A DNA stretch of 37,966 bases, taken from assembly GCA_001799995.1 (NCBI GenBank), contig MGUK01000033.1, forward strand, positions 1 through 37,966, read 5' to 3'. Both the position numbers and the translations under genes were made by a program. The DNA comes from Elusimicrobia bacterium GWF2_62_30 (lineage in GTDB: Bacteria; Elusimicrobiota; Elusimicrobia; Elusimicrobiales; UBA9959). The notes below the pieces were generated by a model that was not told the origin of the DNA, did not search any database, and saw nothing but the letters and a program-made list of their open reading frames with translations. Positions 20,517-28,598 of the stretch are shown here, in pieces (the first letter of the stretch is position 1; the number at the start of each line of letters is the position of its first letter).

Positions 20517-21665
20517 ATGAAGAAACTACTATTATTGAGCGCGGCGGTTTTAGTATTCGCCGCGGGAGCTAACGCGCAGGAGTCGGCAGGCACGCCGCCG
20601 CAGGGGATGCGCGGGACGCCGGCAAACCTGCCGGATGTGAGCGCTTTGGGGAATATCACGGGTTACCTCAGCGATGACAGAGCCGATACCGGGCGCAACG
20701 AGCTGGGCATAAACGAAGTGGAAACCGCTTTTCAGGGGTACATATACCCCGAAATGCGCGCTGATCTCATCCTGGCCATCCACAAGCATGACGGCAAGTA
20801 TGAAAGCGAGATCTGCGAGGCCAAGGCGAGCTTCCTCAGGCTGGCCGAGGGCTTGTCGGGGGAAATGGGGAAGATCCACCTCGACTTCGGCCGCATCAAC
20901 AAACTGCACTCGCACCACCTGCCAATGGCGGACAGGCCGCAGGTCCTGGCGAACTTCTTCGGGGACCATGAACTGGCCGGGCAGGGAGGCACGCTGAAGT
21001 ACCTGCTGCCTTTTATCCCTTTCTATACCCAGGTGCAGGCCGGTTTCTGGACCATGGCCGGGCATGAACACGGCGTCAGCGCGGATAATACCGCCGACGT
21101 GCTCGATACCAGCCTGTCCACGGTTACCGTCCCCGCTTTGATCCATGAGGACGCGGATTTTTCCCCGGCCGGGAAAGTATACACGGCGCGGCTGAATTCC
21201 TCTTTCGAGCTGGCGGATAAAACCGAGCTGGAGCTGGGCTTGAGCGGCCTTAAAGGACGCGGCGCTCATTACGAGGAGCATATGGACAATGTGGAAGTTA
21301 CCGGCGTAGACCTTACCCTGCGTCTTTGGCCGTCCGCCTATAAAAGGCTTACCTTCCAGAACGAATGGCTGCATCTTAAAAGGGAGGTGCCGGCCGGCAC
21401 CCTCAACCGGGACGGTTTCTATTCCTTCCTGAATTACCGCGCGGACAAGTACTGGGACTTCGGGGCGCGTTTCGATTACGCCGAGAACGCCTGGCCGGGG
21501 ATAAGCTACGAGCGCGCTCTTTCCGGCATCGTCACCCGGCATCTTACTGAAACCTCCTACTGGCGCCTCCAATACAAGCACCGTAACCTGGACGGAAAGA
21601 ATATAAACGAGGGCTGGCTGCAGGTCTCGTTCGGCATCGGCCCGCACAGTCATGAGCTGGAATAA
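20517..21665 (+). CDS. predicted outer-membrane porin-like protein of the metal-uptake locus
   Basis: The 382-residue protein has a signal peptide (MKKLLLLSAAVLVFAAGANA) and a beta-rich mature part with the pattern of a barrel (LTLRLWPSAYKRLTFQNEWLHLKRE, YWDFGARFDYAENAWPGISYERAL, YWRLQYKHRNL). Histidines are frequent (HKHDGKYE, NKLHSHHLPMAD, GHEHGVS, HYEEHMD, GPHSHELE). It lies just before the ZnuA-like gene, with GGGGAG as ribosome site. The combination suggests an outer-membrane entry route for zinc or another divalent metal. A 16-20-strand porin fold is not provable by eye. There is no TonB-box or plug, so it is not a TonB-dependent receptor. Confidence 0.72.
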   Translation: MKKLLLLSAAVLVFAAGANAQESAGTPPQGMRGTPANLPDVSALGNITGYLSDDRADTGRNELGINEVETAFQGYIYPEMRADLILAIHKHDGKYESEICEAKASFLRLAEGLSGEMGKIHLDFGRINKLHSHHLPMADRPQVLANFFGDHELAGQGGTLKYLLPFIPFYTQVQAGFWTMAGHEHGVSADNTADVLDTSLSTVTVPALIHEDADFSPAGKVYTARLNSSFELADKTELELGLSGLKGRGAHYEEHMDNVEVTGVDLTLRLWPSAYKRLTFQNEWLHLKREVPAGTLNRDGFYSFLNYRADKYWDFGARFDYAENAWPGISYERALSGIVTRHLTETSYWRLQYKHRNLDGKNINEGWLQVSFGIGPHSHELE

Positions 21666-21674
21666 GGCATAACC

Positions 21675-22577
21675 ATGAAAAAATTAATATTAGCCTCCGC
21701 CGCGCTCGCCTTCTGGGCCGGCGCGGCGCGGGCGGAAATAAAAGTGGTCACCGCCTCCAGCGACCTGAGATACATCTGTGAGCGCGTGGGGGGCGCGGAA
21801 GTTAAGGTGGAAAGTCTTTCCTCCGGCGATCAGGACCTGCACATGGTGGAGCCGCGGCCCAGCATGGTGTTCAAGCTGAAGAAAGCTGATATGGTGGTGC
21901 GCGTGGGGCTGGACCTGGATATGTGGATGGACAGCCTGATAAACGCGGCGAAGAACGGGCGGTTGTTCTACGGGCAGCCCGGCTATGTGGACGCCTCGGC
22001 GGGGGTGCCGCTGCTGGAGAAGCCCGAAGGCAAGGTGGACGCCTCCATGGGGGATATCCACATCTACGGCAACCCGCATTACTGGCTGGACCCGGCGAAC
22101 TCAAAAATAATGGCGGGGAATATCCTGGCGGGCCTCAAGCGGGCCGCGCCGGAAAAAGCCGCCGTCTTCGACGCCAACTACGGCGCCTTCGTGCGGGAGC
22201 TGGACGTGAAATTGGCCGGTTGGGAAGCCCGCATGGCGAAATATAAGGGGCTGAAGGTGATAACCTATCACAGTTCCTGGCCCTACTTCGCCAGGCGCTT
22301 CGGCCTGGACGTGGCCGGCCACGTGGAGCCCAAACCCGGTATTCCGCCTTCCGCCTCCCACCTGGACGGCCTAATGAAAAAGATGAAGGCTGAGAACATA
22401 AAGGTGATACTGACGGAGAGCTACTACCCGCGCAAAGGCCCGGACTTCCTGGCCGGCAAGACTGGCGCGGCGGTGGTGACCGCGGCGGTCAGCGCCGGAG
22501 GGGCCAAAGACGTTAAGACCTACTTCGACGTGTTCGACAGGGTTATAGAAGGGTTGGAAAAAGCCGCAGGTAAGTAA
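21675..22577 (+). CDS. ZnuA/TroA-like metal-binding protein of an ABC transporter
   Basis: The 300-residue protein has a signal peptide (about 1-20, ending ARA) and the cluster A-I (ZnuA/TroA) fold: LSSGDQDLH56MVEPRPSMVFKLKKADMVVRVG, H135 in GNPHYWLDP, H199 in ITYHSSWPYF, and a C-terminal carboxylate region (ILTESYYPRKGPD). Three His plus an acidic residue is the standard zinc or manganese site. The His-rich loop found in many zinc-specific ZnuA proteins is absent, so metal choice is open. The gene follows the His-containing barrel gene by 9 bases and precedes the permease gene after a strong hairpin. Confidence 0.88.
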   Translation: MKKLILASAALAFWAGAARAEIKVVTASSDLRYICERVGGAEVKVESLSSGDQDLHMVEPRPSMVFKLKKADMVVRVGLDLDMWMDSLINAAKNGRLFYGQPGYVDASAGVPLLEKPEGKVDASMGDIHIYGNPHYWLDPANSKIMAGNILAGLKRAAPEKAAVFDANYGAFVRELDVKLAGWEARMAKYKGLKVITYHSSWPYFARRFGLDVAGHVEPKPGIPPSASHLDGLMKKMKAENIKVILTESYYPRKGPDFLAGKTGAAVVTAAVSAGGAKDVKTYFDVFDRVIEGLEKAAGK

Positions 22578-22585
22578 GAAAGGAA

Positions 22586-22617
22586 CGCCCCCGGGGCGGC
22601 TGGTCCGCCCCGGGGCG
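22586..22617 (+). other. strong intergenic hairpin between binding-protein and permease genes
   Basis: Arms 22586-22599 and 22605-22617 pair fully apart from one extra C, with a 5-base loop. No T run follows. Such hairpins often lower expression of a permease relative to its binding protein. Confidence 0.75.
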
Positions 22618-22631
22618 CTTCAAAGGAATTT

Positions 22632-23450
22632 ATGCTTGAAATAATGCTTCCCGCTTTTGCCGCGGCGGTAATACTTGTGGGCATACACGCCTACTTGGGC
22701 ATACACATACTCGCCCGCGGGGTGATCTTTGTGGACCTGGCCCTGGCGCAGATAGCCGCGCTGGGCGCCATAACCGGGGTGCTGTTCGGCCTGCAAATGC
22801 ACACCACCGGCTCCTACCTGGCTTCGCTCTGCGCCACGTTCGTGGGCGCGGGCGTGTTCGCTCTGACGCGCGGCAAAAAAACCTCCGGCGCCATGCAGGA
22901 GGCCGCCATCGGCATAGTGTACGTGGTGTCGGCGGCCATGGCCGTTATGGTGCTGGACCGCCTCCCCGGCGAGGCCGAGCACCTGAAGGGGATGCTGGTG
23001 GGCAATATCCTGTTCGTCACGTGGTCGCAGGTGGGTAAGACCGCCTTGCTGTACGCGGGGGTGGGCCTGGCGCATTACCTGCTGCGCGCGCGCTTTACCG
23101 CCATCTCTTTCTGTCCGGCCTCGGCGGCCGATTGCGGCGTGAACGCGCGGTTCTGGGACTTCCTGTTCTACGCCTTGTTCGGCTTTGTGGTTACCAGTTC
23201 CGTGGAATTGGCCGGCGTGCTGCTGGTGTTCACCTTCCTTATAATTCCGGCCGTGTCCGCCGGCCATTTCGCCTCCACGCTCAAGGGGCGTATCTGGCTT
23301 GGCTGGGCGCTGGGGGTGATCACCAGCCTGGCGGGCATAGCCGCCTCTGCCGCCTGGGACCTGCCGACCGGGCCGGCCATAGTCTGCGCCTTCGGGCTGC
23401 TGGCGCTGGGCTCCTTCTCGCTGTCGCGCGTCCGGGGTTATTTGCGGTAG
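22632..23450 (+). CDS. ZnuB-like ABC-3 family metal permease
   Basis: The 272-residue protein has about eight hydrophobic helices and the ABC-3 family patterns HAYLGIHILARGVIFVDLALAQIAALG near the N-terminus, EAAIGIVYVVSAAMAVMVL in the middle and ELAGVLLVFTFLIIPAVSA near residue 200, a typical ZnuB/TroC match. AAGGA precedes the ATG. An ATP-binding ZnuC-like gene would be expected with it but is absent here: the next gene is convergent and encodes a Cys-rich peptide. The ATPase must be elsewhere, or the permease uses another partner. Confidence 0.9.
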   Translation: MLEIMLPAFAAAVILVGIHAYLGIHILARGVIFVDLALAQIAALGAITGVLFGLQMHTTGSYLASLCATFVGAGVFALTRGKKTSGAMQEAAIGIVYVVSAAMAVMVLDRLPGEAEHLKGMLVGNILFVTWSQVGKTALLYAGVGLAHYLLRARFTAISFCPASAADCGVNARFWDFLFYALFGFVVTSSVELAGVLLVFTFLIIPAVSAGHFASTLKGRIWLGWALGVITSLAGIAASAAWDLPTGPAIVCAFGLLALGSFSLSRVRGYLR

Positions 23451-23487
23451 TCCGTCGGGCAGGAAAGGCCGCCCACGCCGAGCTTGG

Positions 23488-23658
23488 TCAGCCGCCGCAG
23501 CAGCAACAGCCCGAACCACAGGAGTTCTCGTCTTCGCCGCAGCCCGCGCTTTTGGCTTCGGCGGCTGCCTTATCCGCCGGCTTTTCCGCCTTGCCTGTTT
23601 CCGCGGCGGATACAGGTTTTACGGTTTTGTTCTCTTTGTCGTTTTTCTCGTTTTTCAT
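23488..23658 (-). CDS. 56-residue cysteine-rich protein
   Basis: From ATG 23658, with a GGAGG site 5 bases upstream, to a TGA ending at 23488. The N-terminal two-thirds are Lys/Glu/Ala/Asp-rich (begins MKNEKNDKENK) and the end is CGEDENSCGSGCCCCGG, with six cysteines, four consecutive. No signal peptide. Such a Cys tail should bind soft metals or a cluster. It follows the DUF2892 gene on the same strand by 13 bases, so it is the last gene of the RND operon, and is convergent with the ZnuB-like gene. Too short for most gene finders. Family unknown to me. Confidence 0.75.
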   Translation of the reverse strand: MKNEKNDKENKTVKPVSAAETGKAEKPADKAAAEAKSAGCGEDENSCGSGCCCCGG

Positions 23659-23671
23659 AATGCCTCCGTTA

Positions 23672-23863
23672 TCAGCAATCTTTAAGCCCCAGCTTCCTGA
23701 AAGCCCATATGGCCGGGCACCACTTGGTGAAGGCCGACTGCAGCAGGTTCGCGCCGACGAAAGCCGTCAGCCACAGGAACCGGGAGTCCACATAAACCGC
23801 AAGCCCTACGCTGGCCAGGGTTATAAGCCCGGCCAATAATCTCAACCCGTCGTTAACGTTCAT
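23672..23863 (-). CDS. DUF2892-type small membrane protein
   Basis: The 63-residue protein has two hydrophobic helices (LRLLAGLITLASVGLAVYV and FLWLTAFVGANLLQSAF) followed by CP-A-I-W-A-FRKLGLKDC. This is the DUF2892 pattern (YgaP C-terminal-like: two helices, then a Thr-x-x-CP motif, here TKWCP). AAGGAG precedes the start. Members often occur beside RND pumps, rhodaneses or sulfur and metal genes. Here it lies 9 bases after the RND stop and before the Cys-rich peptide gene. Confidence 0.85.
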   Translation of the reverse strand: MNVNDGLRLLAGLITLASVGLAVYVDSRFLWLTAFVGANLLQSAFTKWCPAIWAFRKLGLKDC

Positions 23864-23872
23864 AGCTTCTCC

Positions 23873-26800
23873 TTATTCCCCGGTATAGCCCAGCAGCTCT
23901 TCGCTCTCGCCGGCCGGCGCGGCCTTGCGCGCGCGGATCTCGTGCGCCTTGTCCTTGAAGGCCAGGAAATACAGCACAGGCACCGCCACGCGCGACAAGA
24001 GCGTGGCCGCTATCTGCCCCGAGATCAGCGAGATGGCCAGCCCCTGGAAGATGGGGTCGAACAGGATCACCCCTGCCCCGACGATAACGGCCAGGGCGGT
24101 GAGCAGCATGGGCCGGAACCGGACCACGCCGGCCTCTATCACGGCCTCGCGCAGTTCCATGCCCTCGCGCACCTTCAAGTTGATGAAGTCCACCAGTATG
24201 ATCGAGTTCCTGACCACGATGCCGGCCGAGGCGATGAAGCCTATCATCGACGTGGCGGTAAAGAACGCGTTCATGCCCCAGTGCGCCGGGATTATGCCGA
24301 TGAGCGCCATGGGGATGGCCGCCATGATGATGAACGGCGTAATGAAGTCCTCGAACCAGGCCACTACGAGGATATAAATGAGCAACAACACCATGGCGAA
24401 AGCCAGGCCCAGGTCGCGGAACACCTCGTAGGTGATATGCCACTCGCCGTCCCACTTTATGGCGGTTTCGGCTGAGCCGGCGGGCTGGCGCGTGAAATAC
24501 TGGTTGATCTTCACGCCGCGCGCGGCGGCCAGGGCGTCTATGTCCTTTTTTAGGTCGAGCACCGCGTACACGGGGCTTTCGGTGCCTCCGGCGATGTCGG
24601 CCGTAACGTAAATGACGCGCTGCAGGTTCTTGTGGTAGATGGGCTGATTCTCAAGGCCGGTCTCCGCCCGCACGAAGCTGGCCATGGGGATGGCCGTGCC
24701 GTTGGGCGAGAAGAACTTGATCTCCTTGAGCGTGGAGAGCGCGCGGCGCTTCTCCGGCGACAACCGCAGGCGGATGTCCACCGCCTCGCTCTCTTCCTCT
24801 ACGTGGGCCGAGTCGATGTCGGCGCCGGACAGCGACAACGCCGCGGTCTGCACTATCTCCGCGGCCGCCACGCCGTTGAGCGTGGCTTTCTGCCGGTCCA
24901 GCACCAGGCGGGTGATGGGCTGGTCCCCGGGAATGTAGGAGTCCACGTCCACTATGCCCTCCGTCTTGGACAGCAGCGTCTTGATGTCCTCGGCCAGGGC
25001 CTTCTGGTTCCTGGGATTGGGGTCGAACACCTCTATGAGCATGGTGGCCATCACCGGCGGGCCAGGGGGCACTTCGGCCACCTGCACGCGGGCCTTATAG
25101 CTGTCGGCTATCTTTTTGAGCGGCCCGCGCACGGCCAGGGCTATGTCGTGGCTCTGGCGCTTGCGGTCGTGCTTGTCGGAGAGGTTCACCTGGATGTCGG
25201 CCTGGTACGGCGCCTGGCGCAGGAAGTAATGGCGCACCAGCCCGTTGAAGTTGTACGGGGCGCTGGCGCCGGCGTAGACCTGCAGGTCGCGCACCTCGGG
25301 CACGGTGGCCAGGAAGGCCGCCATCTCGCCGGCCGCGCGCTCGGTGCGGGTTATCGACGAGCTTTCCGGCATGTTGATGACCACCTGGAACTCGTTCTTG
25401 TTGTCGAAAGGCAGGGTTTTGAAGATCACCAGCCGCCCGGCCACCATGGCCAGCACGGCCGCCAGCAGGCCGGCGGTGAACAGCAGGAACTTTTTGCCGT
25501 TGGCGGGCTCGTAGATGAGCTTCTTCATCAGCGCGCGGTAGAGGCTGTCCAGGCGCCCTTCCTTGTCGTGGGGGCAATGCTCCGGCGGAAAGCGCTTTAC
25601 CACTTTGGCGTACAGCCAGGGCGTGAAGGCGAAGGCCACGCCGAGCGAGAACAGCATGGCCACGGACGCGCCTATGGGGATAGGGCGCATATACGGGCCC
25701 ATCATGCCGCTGACGAAGGCCATCGGCAGGATGGAGGCGATGACGGTCCAGGTGGCGAGTATCGTCGGGTTGCCTACTTCGTCCACGGCGTTGAGGATAT
25801 TGCGCAGCAGCGACCTGTTGCCGTTGAGCATGCAGTGGCGGTTGATGTTCTCTACTACCACGATGGCGTCGTCGACGAGGATGCCGATGGAGAAGATGAG
25901 GGCGAACAGGGTGATGCGGTTAAGCGTGTAGCCGTAGAGGTAGTAGACCAGCATGGTCAGGGCCAGCGTAACGGGGATGGCCACCAGCACCACGGCCGCT
26001 TCGCGCAGCCCCAGCGTCAGGGCGATGAGCAGCGTCACCGACAGCGTGGCCAGCAGCATGTGGTAGATGAGCTCGTCGGATTTTGCCTTGGCCGTTTCGC
26101 CGTAGTTGCGGGTGACGGTGAGGTTAATGCCGTCGGGGATCTCGTGCCCTGTCATAGCCTCCACCTTGGCCAGCACGGCGCGGGAAACTTCGGTGGCGTT
26201 GGCGCCGCGGCGCTTGGCCACGGACAGCGTGACCGCGGGGTTCTCGCCGGCGGCTTTTACCGCCGAGGCGGGGCCGCTCATCATCCGGACGGAGCGCTCC
26301 TCCTCGTCGGGGCCGTCCTTTACCTTGGCCACTTCGGAGAGCCTTACGGGGCGGCCGTCGTAAACGCCCACCACGATGTTCTCCAGGTCCTGCGCGGTGC
26401 GGATAAAGGCGTCGGTCTCGGCCAGCAGCTTGGTGTCGCCGTCGTTGTACTGCCCGGCCGGCAGGCGGGCGTTGGACATCTTTATCATGCCGGCCAGCAT
26501 CTGCGGCGTCAGGCGGTGGCGCGCGAGGGCGCCCGGGTCGAAATGCACGATGAACTGGCGCTTGTGGCCGCCGATGATGCGCGTCTCGGAGACGTCCTGC
26601 ACGGCGTTGAGCTCGGTCTGGATGCGGGCGGCGGCGCGGCGCAGGCCGTAGGCGTCCCTGCCCTCGCCCCACAGGGTAAGCGCCAGCACCGGCACGTCGT
26701 CGATGGCGCGGAACTTTATCAGCGGTTCGCCGGCCCCGCGCGGGAAGATGTCCTTGTTGTCCAGCGTCTTGGTGTAGATGCGGTTGGCGGCGGCCTCGGG

Positions 26801-27133
26801 CTCAGTGCCCACCTTGAAGCGCACGGTGAACATGGCGAAGTTGGGCTGGGCCATGGAATAGATAAATTCCACGCCGGGGATCTCCCAGAGTTTGCGCTCG
26901 CCCACTTCCACCAGGTGCTTCTCGATTTCCTGCGGGGTGGCGCCGTAGAACGGCACCATGATGTCGAACATGGGCACGTTTATCTGCGGTTCTTCCTCGC
27001 GCGGCAGCTTTATGGTGGAGAAGACCCCCAGCAGGATAAAGGTGATGATTAATATCGGCGTTAGGCGGGAATTGATGAAGGCTTCGGCCATCCTGCCGGC
27101 CATCCCGTATTTTCTGATCTTTTCATTAGTCAT
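23873..27133 (-). CDS. RND-family efflux transporter permease
   Basis: The 1086-residue protein has the full RND layout: an N-terminal helix (LTPILIITFILLGVFSTIKLP), two large periplasmic loops and twelve helices in two sets. The proton-relay pair D421-D422 in TM4 (GILVDDAIVVVENINR) is present. PREEEPQINVP after TM1 is typical of the HAE1/AcrB-related branch. It drives export of an unknown substrate through TolC. The TolC-like gene lies 21 bases upstream in the same operon, but a membrane-fusion (adaptor) gene, normally between or beside these, is missing. Downstream are the DUF2892 and Cys-rich genes, which hints at a metal or sulfur link. Confidence 0.95.
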   Translation of the reverse strand: MTNEKIRKYGMAGRMAEAFINSRLTPILIITFILLGVFSTIKLPREEEPQINVPMFDIMVPFYGATPQEIEKHLVEVGERKLWEIPGVEFIYSMAQPNFAMFTVRFKVGTEPEAAANRIYTKTLDNKDIFPRGAGEPLIKFRAIDDVPVLALTLWGEGRDAYGLRRAAARIQTELNAVQDVSETRIIGGHKRQFIVHFDPGALARHRLTPQMLAGMIKMSNARLPAGQYNDGDTKLLAETDAFIRTAQDLENIVVGVYDGRPVRLSEVAKVKDGPDEEERSVRMMSGPASAVKAAGENPAVTLSVAKRRGANATEVSRAVLAKVEAMTGHEIPDGINLTVTRNYGETAKAKSDELIYHMLLATLSVTLLIALTLGLREAAVVLVAIPVTLALTMLVYYLYGYTLNRITLFALIFSIGILVDDAIVVVENINRHCMLNGNRSLLRNILNAVDEVGNPTILATWTVIASILPMAFVSGMMGPYMRPIPIGASVAMLFSLGVAFAFTPWLYAKVVKRFPPEHCPHDKEGRLDSLYRALMKKLIYEPANGKKFLLFTAGLLAAVLAMVAGRLVIFKTLPFDNKNEFQVVINMPESSSITRTERAAGEMAAFLATVPEVRDLQVYAGASAPYNFNGLVRHYFLRQAPYQADIQVNLSDKHDRKRQSHDIALAVRGPLKKIADSYKARVQVAEVPPGPPVMATMLIEVFDPNPRNQKALAEDIKTLLSKTEGIVDVDSYIPGDQPITRLVLDRQKATLNGVAAAEIVQTAALSLSGADIDSAHVEEESEAVDIRLRLSPEKRRALSTLKEIKFFSPNGTAIPMASFVRAETGLENQPIYHKNLQRVIYVTADIAGGTESPVYAVLDLKKDIDALAAARGVKINQYFTRQPAGSAETAIKWDGEWHITYEVFRDLGLAFAMVLLLIYILVVAWFEDFITPFIIMAAIPMALIGIIPAHWGMNAFFTATSMIGFIASAGIVVRNSIILVDFINLKVREGMELREAVIEAGVVRFRPMLLTALAVIVGAGVILFDPIFQGLAISLISGQIAATLLSRVAVPVLYFLAFKDKAHEIRARKAAPAGESEELLGYTGE

Positions 27134-27154
27134 CGGTCTTCACGTCCTTTCGGG

Positions 27155-28498
27155 TTATTTTAAAGCGAGCTTGGCGGACATTTCCGCCACGGCATTCTCG
27201 TCCAGCAGTTCGGCGGCCAGCAGGGCCTGCGCGTGGTAGAGGTGGAGCTTGTAGAGGGTCTCGTAATAGGCCGCTTCGGCCTGCAGCACCGAGGCTTCGG
27301 CGCGCAGCACTTCCAGCACGCTCTGGCGGCCCTGCCTGTAGAGGGGCCGGAACAGCTCCAGGGACTGGCTGGCTTTTTCCAGGGTCTCTTTGGCAACCGG
27401 CAGGCTTTCCTTGGCGGCCAGGTAGCCGCTTGCGGCCTCCAGCGCTTCGGTGTCCGCCCGGCGGCGGGCCTCGTCCAGCCGGCTCCTGGCCATGGCCGAC
27501 CGTGCGGAGGCCGCGTCCTTCTTCGCGAAATAGGCCGGGTCGCCCAGCAAGACGGTAAGCTTTATCCCCACCAGCCGGCTGCCCCTGAAATCCGACAGGC
27601 TTTCAGAATTGGTCTCCCAGCTGCCAAAGGCTTCCACCACCGGCAGGTACGAGCCCGACTGGACCTTTTCCTCTACTGCGCTTAACTCGGTCATTTTCTG
27701 CATGGCCTTTATGTCGAGCCTGGCATCCCTGACCTCCGAACCTGACGGCAACTCGGTATAGTCCGACTCGGCCAACTTGCCGGCGGCTTCCGGGGCGGCG
27801 GAGGGATCCTGCCCCAGCAGCAGGGCCAGCTTTTCCTTTTCCAGCTTCAGGGCGCTGTCCCAGTTCAGGCTGTAGCCCCTGAGCGTGGAGAGAATAGCCT
27901 CCGCGCCGTAATAGTCGGAGCCCAGCACCATGCCCTTGTCCTTTAGCATCTGCGCCGTTTTGAGCTCTTTGCGGGCCGAGGCCTCGCTGGCGGCGGCAGC
28001 GCGCGCCAGTTCCGAACGCAGCAGGACGGTGAGCCACTGGTAAACCAGTTTAAAGGTGATGCCCGAGCGCGCCCTGCCGCGGCCCGCTTCGGCCGCTGCT
28101 ACGCCGAGGCCGCCCATCTTTATGGCGCCCGCCAGGGAGCCGCCGGTGTACAGGGGAATGCCTGCCTCAATGCCGCCCATGTAATTGCGGGCGGGTCCGG
28201 GATCGTTTATGGAGGCCATCGAGGCCATGCTGAAGGTGCCCTGCTTCATGGCCGTGGCGAAGGCATAGACCGGGTCGGTGCCGTCGGTATACATGCCTTT
28301 GAGCTTCAGCCCGCCGAACCGCGACAGCTTCGCGGCGGCCAGCCCGGCTTGGGCGCCTGTGACGCGCTCGGCCTCTTCTTTAAGGATATTGTCTTCTTTA
28401 AGTCCGGCCTGCACGGCCTGCTCGAGGCTTACCGTGGCCGCCTGCAGCGGTTGGGCCAGCAGCAAAGCTAAAAATATCAGGGTGTTTCTATTGTCCAT
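27155..28498 (-). CDS. TolC-family outer-membrane efflux protein
   Basis: The 447-residue protein has a signal peptide (MDNRNTLIFLALLLAQPLQAATV) and the TolC two-repeat helical/beta pattern: VSLEQAVQAGLKEDNILKEEAERVTGAQAGLAAAKLSRFGGLKLKG, GIEAGIPLYTGGSLAGAIKMG, LVGIKLTVLLGDPAYFAKKDAASARSAM and LYRQGRQSVLEVLRAEASVLQAEAAYYETLYKLHLYHAQAL. GGAGG precedes ATG 28498. First gene of the operon that continues with the RND permease. Its upstream region carries the fragment of the dispersed repeat. Confidence 0.92.
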   Translation of the reverse strand: MDNRNTLIFLALLLAQPLQAATVSLEQAVQAGLKEDNILKEEAERVTGAQAGLAAAKLSRFGGLKLKGMYTDGTDPVYAFATAMKQGTFSMASMASINDPGPARNYMGGIEAGIPLYTGGSLAGAIKMGGLGVAAAEAGRGRARSGITFKLVYQWLTVLLRSELARAAAASEASARKELKTAQMLKDKGMVLGSDYYGAEAILSTLRGYSLNWDSALKLEKEKLALLLGQDPSAAPEAAGKLAESDYTELPSGSEVRDARLDIKAMQKMTELSAVEEKVQSGSYLPVVEAFGSWETNSESLSDFRGSRLVGIKLTVLLGDPAYFAKKDAASARSAMARSRLDEARRRADTEALEAASGYLAAKESLPVAKETLEKASQSLELFRPLYRQGRQSVLEVLRAEASVLQAEAAYYETLYKLHLYHAQALLAAELLDENAVAEMSAKLALK

Positions 28499-28548
28499 TT
28501 GGGTCCTCCGTTAATGAGATGCAGGAAACCCCGAAAAGTTTCAGGGGT

Positions 28549-28570
28549 ATACTTACCAGCGTCCCCTGTA
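28549..28570. repeat. 22-bp exact copy of the end of the 5.0-kb inverted-repeat element
   Basis: Bases 28549-28570 equal 5081-5102 exactly. CAGGGG (28542-28547) and CCCCTG (28563-28568) also make a 6-bp inverted repeat here. A diverged second copy of the GCGTCC-x-CTGTAT part is at about 28588-28601, running into the next gene's start. This is a remnant or relative of the same dispersed element. Confidence 0.85.
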
Positions 28571-28598
28571 ATAAGTAGAATAATCAGGCGTCCACTGT

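Noticed and set aside
22589-23519. 299-residue minus-strand frame over the ZnuB-like gene
   Set aside because: It is antisense to a clear ABC-3 permease and of shadow composition; only the short Cys-rich ORF at 23488-23658 is supported on that strand.
24632-27052. 806-residue open frame on the plus strand
   Set aside because: It is antisense to the RND permease, with low-complexity composition and no motifs.
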